Source: Pseudonocardia sp. ICBG1293 (GTDB lineage: Bacteria; Actinomycetota; Actinomycetes; Mycobacteriales; Pseudonocardiaceae). From it: a stretch of 64,000 nucleotides of DNA. A program made the position numbers and the translations under genes. Of the stretch, positions 32,711 through 39,310 are shown in pieces (the stretch's first letter is position 1; each line of letters begins with the position of its first letter). The stretch is from assembly GCF_020131355.1 (NCBI RefSeq), contig NZ_JAHLEL010000068.1:1-64000 (forward strand). Reading direction: 5' to 3'. The notes beneath the pieces are model-generated. The model had not been told where the DNA came from, did no database searches, and saw only the letters and a program-made list of their open reading frames with translations.

Positions 32711-33370
32711 TCACTGCCAGGTGAGGCGCCCGCCGAGAGCAATGGGAGTCAAGCCAGTCTGCTCTTCGGACGTCTCCGATATGACAGCTTGAAGTGTCGC
32801 GCGACTGAGAGCGAGGAAGCTCTTCCAACGGGGAGCATCGTTCAAGTCAGCATCGACCTTGTCAAAGAACACAGCCGCCCCAAACTCCTTTCCCCCTCTG
32901 CGATCGATCATCAGATAACTGCCACTCTGATCCTCTGCCACAGGGAGGAGAGATGGAATGAAGCCGCCAGTTGCAGACCCGGCGAGCTTGTCTGCGTCAA
33001 ATGACTTTGCAGCTATGGCATCCGCCCCAAGCTGGGCGAAGAAAGTCCCCCGCGCATCCGACTCCTCGAATGACGGCGGAGAAGTTCCTGCCGTCAAGTG
33101 ATCATAGCTGGAGATCATGTCTTCCTCCCAGGATGACACGATCTCGGCGACCCCGAGAGGACGAAGTCCCGGCAGAATGTAGCCGTTAGGCGTGCGCAAT
33201 GTCCCGTTGCACCACTCATAAAACGCGAGGACGTCCTCAGGCCAAGGGTATCCGCCAGTTCTTCCCTGTGCGGTATCTAGTTCAAGTGTCGGCCCCCCAG
33301 GGAGGACGGCCCTCCCAGTTTCGGGGGCGTTCTCAGCGCACCATTCATAAATCTTTACCCATGGATCCAT
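32711..33370 (-). CDS. SUKH (SMI1/KNR4) family immunity-type protein 2
   Basis: The 219-residue product parallels SUKH protein 1 (GGYPWPEDVLAFYEWCNG; LPGLRPLGVAEIVSSWEE; FIPSLLPVAEDQSGSYLMID) but ends at LTWQ, lacking the last 10 residues, where the IS110 element joins. ATG 33370 has AGGAGG 10 bases upstream. The near identity of the C-terminal part with paralogue 1 against a diverged N-terminal half suggests gene conversion or selection for new toxin specificity. Confidence 0.82.
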   Translation of the reverse strand: MDPWVKIYEWCAENAPETGRAVLPGGPTLELDTAQGRTGGYPWPEDVLAFYEWCNGTLRTPNGYILPGLRPLGVAEIVSSWEEDMISSYDHLTAGTSPPSFEESDARGTFFAQLGADAIAAKSFDADKLAGSATGGFIPSLLPVAEDQSGSYLMIDRRGGKEFGAAVFFDKVDADLNDAPRWKSFLALSRATLQAVISETSEEQTGLTPIALGGRLTWQ

Positions 33371-33639
33371 TTTAGACGGCCTCCTAATTAGCGGGCTCTG
33401 ATTTCAGCTTGGCCGCGCGAGGGCGCGCAGGCTCGGGTGGGTCCGGTAGCTCAGGGCGCGGCGTCGATGTTGATCAGGGGCACCCAGACCCGCGGGTCCG
33501 ACGACGAACGGCGCCGAGCAGCGCCCAGCACCTGAGGGCCCGTTAAGGCCCCTCAGATCCCCGTACGCGCGCCAACTCCTAATCCGGGGCAGGGAAGGAG
33601 GGCGGGACGCCTCCGGGGCTTCTGAGGGCTTCTCAGGGC
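33371..33639. other. Intergenic region between SUKH gene 2 and repB
   Basis: No gene seen. The region contains GC-rich short dyads (for example GCCCGTTAAGGCCCC near 33538) and repeated CTTCTGAGGGCTTCTCAGGG before the repB stop, which may act as a terminator. Confidence 0.4.
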
Positions 33640-33957
33640 TCAGAAGGCTTCCTTGAGGACGCGGGCGGCGGTCGACGCGGGCGCTCGTTGCGGACCGTCC
33701 CACTCGCCGTGCTGCCGGGCTTCGTAGAGCAGGCGCCTGACCGCGGCCTCGGTCTCACCGGTGGTGGCGATGATCTGCTTGTAGGTGAGTCCTTGGTCGC
33801 GTAGGGCGGTGACGCGGGCGCGGCGGGCTTTGGCGCGGGCGAGGTACTCGGCGCGGGGTTCGGCGACGATGGCGCGCACGGTGCGTTCGGAGACCCCGGC
33901 GCGTTCGGCGACCTCACGGGCGGTGCGTTTGCGGCGCCGAGGGTTCAGCGCTCCCAT
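33640..33957 (-). CDS. repB: RepB-like helix-turn-helix replication protein, cargo 1
   Basis: The 105-residue product has two helix-turn-helix-like segments (AREVAERAGVSERTVRAIVAE near the N-terminus and LTYKQIIATTGETEAAVRRLL). It starts 13 bp inside the end of repA. A large RepA followed by a small overlapping DNA-binding RepB is the organisation of pAL5000-type theta plasmids, where RepB binds the origin. It resembles the cargo 2 protein at 47839-48141 in layout but differs in sequence. Confidence 0.72.
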   Translation of the reverse strand: MGALNPRRRKRTAREVAERAGVSERTVRAIVAEPRAEYLARAKARRARVTALRDQGLTYKQIIATTGETEAAVRRLLYEARQHGEWDGPQRAPASTAARVLKEAF

Positions 33958-35015
33958 CCGAACGCCTCCCGCTCCACACGACCACGAATCTGACCAGTCT
34001 GCGCCGTCTTCAGCTCACCGCTTTTGCGGCCGCGTGCGGTTTGGATGGCGTGGAAGGTCTGGTCGTAGGCCTTCGGGCCCTGTCGCCAGAGCCGGGACCG
34101 GGTCAGGATCCAGCGGCTGATCGAGTCCGCGATCGCCCGGACCTCCGCTGCGGGGAGCGGGTCGCTGAAGGCTTGGTTGCGCTCGGCGGCTCCGGCGCGG
34201 ATCGCGGCTTCGAGGCCGGCGGGGTCGCCGAAGTGGTGGCGGACCTCCCGGTAGGCCCAGCGCCGCGCGGTGGTGAACAACGCGCAGTTCCGACCCGGAC
34301 CCGACGGGTCGAGCAGATGCGCCCGCCGACGCATCCAGCCCGGCTCGGGCATCGACCCCGACGACGCCAGCGGGGCGTGGAGCTCGTCGAGGCTGTAGCG
34401 GTGGTAGTGCACGTGATGGGCGTTCCAGCGCGGGTGGAACGGGTTCTTCGTCAGCAGCCCGCCGTAGTCCCGGTCCCCACCCGTCGCGCGGCGGAGCCCT
34501 TCCAGGACCGAGGTCAGGTAGTTCAGCGGCTTGAGCCGGGCGTAGTCGGTCGTGGTCACCGGCTCGGCCAGCACCCAGCCCAGGTGCGCTCGACCGGTCA
34601 GCGGGTTCTCCACGATCAGGTTCGGCAACGCATGGCTGTCCCGGGCTGAGAGCCCGCGCAGCTCGGCGTCGGGTTCGTCGCAGTCGATCACCACCAGGTT
34701 CACCATCCCCGCGCAGTTGGCCTCCAGCAGCTCACGAGCCAACGCCCACCGACGCGACATCCGGTACACCCCACGGCGCGGATCATCCGCCGCGAACGGC
34801 CGCCGCGGAAGCCACAGCGCGTCCCAGGCCTCCCACCCATCCAGATCCGACGCGGCCAGAACGTCCTCCACCGCCCGCGAGACCAGAACCGAACCAGGCG
34901 AGGGGACCCCCGAAGCGGGGGCGGGGAGCAGCTGGGGCACGGGGTCTCCGGTCGGGGTCGGGGCGGCTGGAGGGCGAGGAGCTACGCGCTCTCTTTCTGC
35001 GCGTGCGCGGAACAT
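33945..35015 (-). CDS. repA: RepA replicase (pAL5000/ColE2-type), cargo 1
   Basis: The 356-residue product is a theta replication initiator or primase-like replicase. Key stretches are MVNLVVIDCDEPDAELRG, LPNLIVENPLTGRAHLGWVL, LLTKNPFHPRW and the C-terminal SISRWILTRSRLWRQGPKAYDQ. These match the replicase family that includes pAL5000 RepA. ATG 35015 lacks a clear ribosome-binding site. The cargo 2 RepA (46781-47842) has the same motifs but is divergent, so the two origins may be compatible. Confidence 0.85.
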   Translation of the reverse strand: MFRARAERERVAPRPPAAPTPTGDPVPQLLPAPASGVPSPGSVLVSRAVEDVLAASDLDGWEAWDALWLPRRPFAADDPRRGVYRMSRRWALARELLEANCAGMVNLVVIDCDEPDAELRGLSARDSHALPNLIVENPLTGRAHLGWVLAEPVTTTDYARLKPLNYLTSVLEGLRRATGGDRDYGGLLTKNPFHPRWNAHHVHYHRYSLDELHAPLASSGSMPEPGWMRRRAHLLDPSGPGRNCALFTTARRWAYREVRHHFGDPAGLEAAIRAGAAERNQAFSDPLPAAEVRAIADSISRWILTRSRLWRQGPKAYDQTFHAIQTARGRKSGELKTAQTGQIRGRVEREAFGWER

Positions 35016-35038
35016 CTGACTTGGTTTCGCGCCGTCTC

Positions 35039-35053
35039 AGGAGGTTACCTCCT
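35039..35053. promoter_or_regulatory. AGGAGGTTACCTCCT dyad upstream of repA
   Basis: A perfect 7-bp arm dyad around one T, 24 bp before the repA start. It could bind RepB or another regulator. As a ribosome-binding site it is too far from the ATG. Confidence 0.45.
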
Positions 35054-35146
35054 AGTCAGGATGCTTCTAGCTAGCGACACGCCGCGGTGCGCCGGCCGCG
35101 CCAAACACCAGGTCCGATGGGTCGCCAGTGCAGGCGTCGGGTGCGG

Positions 35147-35917
35147 TCACGGCCGCCAGTACGGGATCTCCTCTAGGCTCTTCGGCGCCCACGACAGCCC
35201 CGCAGGCAACCGCTCCGGCGACGACTCCTCCCGGGACCACTTCGCCCGCGCCACCATCTCCTCCATCGCGCTCGTCAGCACTCCGAGTGACTGCGGATGA
35301 CACCGCACCACCACGACCGAGCAGCGCAGCACCCGCGCCCGACGCGCAGCGTCCACCAACAGCCCCGACGGCCCGAGCAAACTCCCCGGAGCGGCGGCCC
35401 TCACGAAGTACTCACGCGGCCTCAGCGTCTCCTCCACCTGCACCAGCAACCGGCGCCCGTCTCGCAGCACCTGCACGCCATCCGGAGCATCCACCGACCG
35501 CACCGGCTGGTCCCCCCGCAGGGCCTGCGCCTGGGCTGCCTGACGCGCTAACAGACGCTGCGACTCCCACCGCGCCACGTCCAGACCTGCCCGGTCCAGA
35601 CGCACCGCGCCTACCGCACGCACATGCGCCACCACCGATGGCCGTGGCGCCCACTCCCCCGGGTCCCAGTCCAGCGACTCCCGCGCTTGCGCCCGCGTCG
35701 GCCACACCCACGTCGCACCGCCATCGATCCGCCCCGTCCGCACCCACCCCGCCCGCTTCCACCGCGACGCCAACCCCGACATCCGCCCCGGCGAAATTCC
35801 CAACGCCGCACCCAACACATCCAGCGGCAACCCGTACTGATGCGCCAACACCTCCAACGCCAACGCATCCCGCGCCGTCAACTGCACCCCACGCCGCCGC
35901 CCACTACCCACCACCAC
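35147..35917 (-). CDS. Winged-helix plasmid protein (replication-relaxation-like)
   Basis: The 256-residue product has an N-terminal winged helix (LTARDALALEVLAHQYGLPL, then GISPGRMSGLASRWKRAGWV) and a C-terminal alpha/beta part with HPQSLGVLTSAMEEMVARAK. This resembles the replication-relaxation type plasmid proteins, an uncertain match. GTG 35917 follows GAGAGGGG. It precedes repA on the same strand. The opposite-strand proline-rich frame is a shadow. Confidence 0.6.
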   Translation of the reverse strand: MVVGSGRRRGVQLTARDALALEVLAHQYGLPLDVLGAALGISPGRMSGLASRWKRAGWVRTGRIDGGATWVWPTRAQARESLDWDPGEWAPRPSVVAHVRAVGAVRLDRAGLDVARWESQRLLARQAAQAQALRGDQPVRSVDAPDGVQVLRDGRRLLVQVEETLRPREYFVRAAAPGSLLGPSGLLVDAARRARVLRCSVVVVRCHPQSLGVLTSAMEEMVARAKWSREESSPERLPAGLSWAPKSLEEIPYWRP

Positions 35918-36847
35918 AATCCCCTCTCACCCATCCAGCAGAAAAACTACAACAACCCCAGTCGATACGGGTGGAAAGCAGATAGCCCATCTACGCCACA
36001 GATACACCCAGCACGATCCATTCACCTCCTCTAATCGCAGTCTGTTGACTTTGACCTCAGTCTTTCAAAAGCATTGAACTTCGCACTGATGATCTTGAGG
36101 TCGCTACCGCGACCCGGGCTGGCGGTGCCGCTCCAGGACACCTCGACCGGCCGTCTAGCGAAGCTGGGTGGTTGAGGTGTCCTGGAGCGGCACCGCCAGC
36201 CCAAAAACCGCCGAACAGCATGTCACACTACACATAGCCCCGAGAGCTAGGCCTCTACCACCCTCAATATCAACCCGAACAAGATCTAGAGCTCTCTCGG
36301 AGAAACTCGGCTCTACTTGACTCTGATCGTGGTCACAGGAGGCTGCAGGACGGGCACAGCACGTAGCGGCGAGCCGCAGCGGAGTCGGTAGTCACGCCAG
36401 TCATCGACGACGTCGAAACCAAAGGATGAGATACGTATAACGACACCCGAAATAAACCCCCAACTCATCCGGGATCACATCCCGCGCGTTGTCGCCTACA
36501 CCGCAACCAGGCTCACCCGCCAGCAAAAATAACTGAAGGTCAGAAAAATGGGATTCAGGTGGAGGATTGCCAACCCCGCACTACAGTGTCATGCCTGACG
36601 CGCGCACCGTCTACCTGCACACTAAAATCGAGGAATCAACGGCCTGGAACCGCCACGGATTAACGTCAGGAAGCCGTCGCGAAGAAAGTTCAGACGCACC
36701 CGTCGCCGCCCGGCAGTCCCGGCGTGGGCTCGCTACGCCGAAGCCCGACTGCGGGCCTACCGGAAGGTCCACCACCGCTTCCCAGCAGGCGGGCGATCCG
36801 CCGGAGGAACTCCGGGACTGCACTTCACTACTACCGCAGCACTGTCA
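35918..36847. other. Non-coding region of cargo 1 with long hairpin
   Basis: Apart from the hairpin at 36116-36202 I find no gene with convincing coding signals. Near 36690-36850 one plus frame reads AEARLRAYRKVHHRFPAGG, possibly the fragment of a lost gene that ends at the block repeat. The region is AT-richer than its surroundings. Confidence 0.45.
36116..36202. repeat. Long hairpin with 33-bp arms, cargo 1
   Basis: Arms at 36116-36148 and 36170-36202 pair over 33 positions with one mismatch that is a G:U pair in RNA, around a 21-base loop. The loop-proximal end of the stem carries GGACACCTCGACC, shared with the hairpin at 44401-44484, whose lower stem differs completely yet still pairs. 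Candidate origin element, regulatory RNA or structured site. Confidence 0.88.
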
Positions 36848-37031
36848 CGCACGGTAATATTTCGGGGGATGTCCCGAAACGACCCCCAACCCGTCACAAC
36901 CCGTCACACCCGTCACAGATCTTCCGTCTGTGCAGGTCAGACCCAGATTTTGCCTGTGACGGGTTGAGGGGGTGTGACGGGTCAACCCGTCACACCCCCT
37001 CAACGAACCGCACGCTCACATGAGCCGAAGA
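36848..37031 (-). repeat. Block-end inverted repeat, block 2 DUF3631 side
   Basis: Inverted copy of 28782-28965, with small differences at its outer end (CGGTAATATTTC for CGGTGAGATTCC). The 42-bp hairpin and GTGACGGG motifs are kept. It lies 28 bp downstream of the DUF3631 gene stop. Confidence 0.85.
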
Positions 37032-37058
37032 TCCTCCTGAACGCGCCCTGACCAGCTA

Positions 37059-38267
37059 CTACACTGCTTCGTCTCCTTCTTCGTCGCCGTCTGCACTGTC
37101 GGTGACGAGATCAGGCGTGTAACGGCGCCAGGCGTCAGCAAACGCAGCACGCAGGTAGCCCCGGGTTTGTCCGAGCCCGGCGAAGCGCATCGGGGCAGGG
37201 CGGATGTCGTACTCGGCGAGCAGTACGCCGAGACGTCGAGCGGTGAGTCCTTCGCCGCGTGGTCCGTAGTCGGTCCAGGGTGCTTCGGGGTCGGCGCGGA
37301 GGTGCCGGAGGAGCTGTTGTGTGGGGATCGCGGTCTCGGTGCCGAACGCTTGGTGGCAGTCGGCGAGCAGGCGGATGCGTTCGGAGCGGTCGTCGCCGGT
37401 GTCCTCGGTTTGGAGGGCGAGGATGGCTGCGCGGGCGCGGTCGGGCCAGTCTCGTCCGGCGTGGTCGGCGACCGCGATCAACGGTTCCCAGGTGTCAGCG
37501 GCCCGGTCTTCGACCGGCATGGCCGGTTCGGCCGCTTCGAGTGCGGTGAGGTCGTTGCGGAGCCATGCGTTCAGGCGCTGAGCGAGGCGCTGAAGGCGCG
37601 GCCGGTCGCGTCGGAGCCGATACGGCGCCACGTGTTCTCCGGGGGCTCTGCGGCGCATCTGGACCACGACGGCGCGGTCTTCGATGGTGTCGGGCATCCG
37701 TCCGATCCCGGCCAGCGCGGCCATCGCGAACGTGGAGATCGACTCGACCCGGTTCTTGTTCAGGTCGTAGCGCTTCGCGGGCCGGTTGCGTTGGTGTCCG
37801 GCGTTCAACAGTCCGCGCAGGTCTTCGTGGCCGGTGGCGGCGGGTCCGAAGATCGTGTCGGCCTCATCGACCAGCATCGTGGGCGGGTCAGCGGTGATCG
37901 ACCGGTAGACCGCCGCGGGGGTGGCGTTGACGGTGATGAACGGGTCATGACACGCGCCCTCGACGACATCCAGGAGCCTCGATTTCCCGCAGCGCTTCTC
38001 CGGTGCCCGCACCACCAGGCGCGGGGCGTGCGCCCACGCAGGCTGGGCATGCGTGGCGGCAATCCAGAGTGTCACCGCGACCACGGCCGCATCCGACGGC
38101 AGGAACACGTAGCGGCGCAGCGCGGCCTCCAGGTCGTCGAGGATCACCGCCCCGTCCGGGCCGGGAACAGCGCTGCCGGTCGGCGGGTCGGGCGGGGTCG
38201 GGGTCTTGGTGCCCATTTCGGCACCTAGACCCTGACCTGCAGGTTCGTGGCGGTCGGGGGTGCTCAC
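37059..38267 (-). CDS. DUF3631 ATPase-like plasmid protein, block 2
   Basis: The 402-residue product has a P-loop-like region APEKRCGKSRLLD and a Walker B-like MLVDEADTIF, then FAMAALAGIGRMPDTIEDRAVVVQMRRRAPGE and a C-terminal half typical of DUF3631 (IRLLADCHQAFGT, then LTARRLGVLLAEYDIRPAPMRF). Such proteins are frequent on actinobacterial mobile elements and may be helicase or primase accessories. GTG 38267 overlaps the previous stop as GTGA. Identical to 48343-49551. Confidence 0.83.
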   Translation of the reverse strand: MSTPDRHEPAGQGLGAEMGTKTPTPPDPPTGSAVPGPDGAVILDDLEAALRRYVFLPSDAAVVAVTLWIAATHAQPAWAHAPRLVVRAPEKRCGKSRLLDVVEGACHDPFITVNATPAAVYRSITADPPTMLVDEADTIFGPAATGHEDLRGLLNAGHQRNRPAKRYDLNKNRVESISTFAMAALAGIGRMPDTIEDRAVVVQMRRRAPGEHVAPYRLRRDRPRLQRLAQRLNAWLRNDLTALEAAEPAMPVEDRAADTWEPLIAVADHAGRDWPDRARAAILALQTEDTGDDRSERIRLLADCHQAFGTETAIPTQQLLRHLRADPEAPWTDYGPRGEGLTARRLGVLLAEYDIRPAPMRFAGLGQTRGYLRAAFADAWRRYTPDLVTDSADGDEEGDEAV

Positions 38268-38539
38268 GTGCTCCTCCAGAAGGTCGCTGGGGTGGTCGTG
38301 GTGGTCGGGTGGTGTCGCCAGACGCGGCCGGTCACGCCGGGCTCGACCGGGTGCTCGGTCCAGGTCTCGGTCGGGGTGTAGGTGCGGAGTTCGGCTGCGG
38401 GATGCGAGTCGGGGTAGCGCCGGGCCGCGGTCTGCATGGCGGTCAGGTCGGCACGCCAGTACCAGCGCCCCTGCCAGGGCCCGTCGACGAGCACCGCCAG
38501 CTCGGCGCGTTCAGGCCCGTCGGCGGCCCGGGCAGCCAT
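38264..38539 (-). CDS. Small hypothetical protein of the backbone, block 2
   Basis: The 91-residue product (from MAARAADGPERAELAVLV) contains GPWQGRWYWRADLTAMQTAA and ELRTYTPTETWTEHP. The frame is open upstream, but that part is filled by a dispersed GC-rich repeat (38563-38624), so I start at ATG 38539. Another ATG at 38711, overlapping the previous stop as ATGA, lies in a different frame; an indel may separate an original N-terminus from this body. Function unknown. Confidence 0.55.
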   Translation of the reverse strand: MAARAADGPERAELAVLVDGPWQGRWYWRADLTAMQTAARRYPDSHPAAELRTYTPTETWTEHPVEPGVTGRVWRHHPTTTTTPATFWRST

Positions 38540-38562
38540 CCGGGACGGTCGGGAGACCCGGT

Positions 38563-38624
38563 GCTGCCGCGTCGCTTCCGGTCCTCGCCCGCCGGGGCGG
38601 GCTGTGGTCCGGGTCGACTTGCCC
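38563..38624 (+). repeat. Dispersed 62-bp GC-rich repeat, copy 1
   Basis: The unit begins GCTGCCGCGTCGCTTCCGGT and contains a GCCCGCCGGGGCGGGC dyad, then a GGTCCGGGTCGACTTGCC tail. Related copies are at 45938-46000, inverted at 45630-45690, and at 49847-49908. It lies between two backbone genes and looks REP-like. Confidence 0.65.
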
Positions 38625-38708
38625 CCGACCCCGCGGTCGCTCGGGGCGCTGTCGGGGTGACCCCGGTGTCGGGTGTCAGTGCTGACCAGCCGAAATGCTG
38701 TTGGGTGG

Positions 38709-39098
38709 TCATGCCACGGCCCGGTCGTGGATCCATTCGTCGATGTCGCCGTTCGGCGGGTAGCGGCGCCGCAGCAACTCCGTGAGGGACGGCAGCCGGG
38801 CCAGTCCCGCTTCTGCGTAGGCGACGGAGATGGCCTTGCTGGCGTCGCGGAGGGCGGTCCAGTGCGCGTGCCGGAGGTCGGCGACCTCCACCCCGACCCT
38901 CGCAGCAACCAGCAGCGGCGCCGACGGCTGCGCCCGCCCGAGCACCGCCGCAAGGACGACCGGGTCGACGAACCCGATCACCTCCAAGGCCTCGGCCCGG
39001 TCGCTATCGGTGAAGCGCGGGGCCGGGTGTGGCAGCCCGCGAGACGCGAGCACCTCGGGTGGTTCCAGTCGGCCAGAGTGGTGACTGTGTGTGGTCAT
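38709..39098 (-). CDS. Hypothetical backbone protein, block 2
   Basis: The 129-residue product is helical with an acidic, His-bearing N-terminus (MTTHSHHSGRLEPPEVLASR) and a C-terminal LPSLTELLRRRYPPNGDIDEWIHDRA. I start at ATG 39098, with GGAG 5 bases upstream, rather than ATG 39119. It is the first of three genes running into the DUF3631 gene. No family recognised. Identical to 49993-50382. Confidence 0.65.
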   Translation of the reverse strand: MTTHSHHSGRLEPPEVLASRGLPHPAPRFTDSDRAEALEVIGFVDPVVLAAVLGRAQPSAPLLVAARVGVEVADLRHAHWTALRDASKAISVAYAEAGLARLPSLTELLRRRYPPNGDIDEWIHDRAVA

Positions 39099-39243
39099 GG
39101 GGTCTCCTGTTTTCGGCATGCCGAAGGGGAGGGAGGGAGGCGTCGAGGTGCCTTCTTCCCTGCGTGTGAGCGGGTTTCAGAGGTGCTGGAGTGGGTGGGT
39201 CCCTGGACTCCCTGAGTGACTGTCAGTGCAGATCAGGGCAGGG

Positions 39244-39298
39244 AGGGAGGCGTCAGGGAGGTGGGAGGGAGAACTCCCTGCCTCCCTGACGCCTCCCT
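39244..39298. terminator. Hairpin after the translocase gene
   Basis: AGGGAGGCGTCAGGGAGG (39244-39261) pairs perfectly with 39281-39298. It lies 12 bp after the TraB-type gene stop (minus strand) and before the 129-residue gene, so it probably ends the transfer transcript. Confidence 0.75.
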
Positions 39299-39310
39299 GA
39301 CCGGCTCCGG

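Noticed and set aside
35128..35985. 285-residue proline-rich plus-strand frame
   Set aside because: It is the complement of the winged-helix gene at 35147-35917; the Pro/Thr/Ala composition is a frame artefact.
38443..38736. 97-residue frame starting near ATG 38711 that overlaps the upstream stop
   Set aside because: Most of it is the dispersed GC-rich repeat and it ends in nonsense-like sequence; the other frame from 38539 has better coding character. A frameshifted fusion of the two is possible and is noted in the gene entry.
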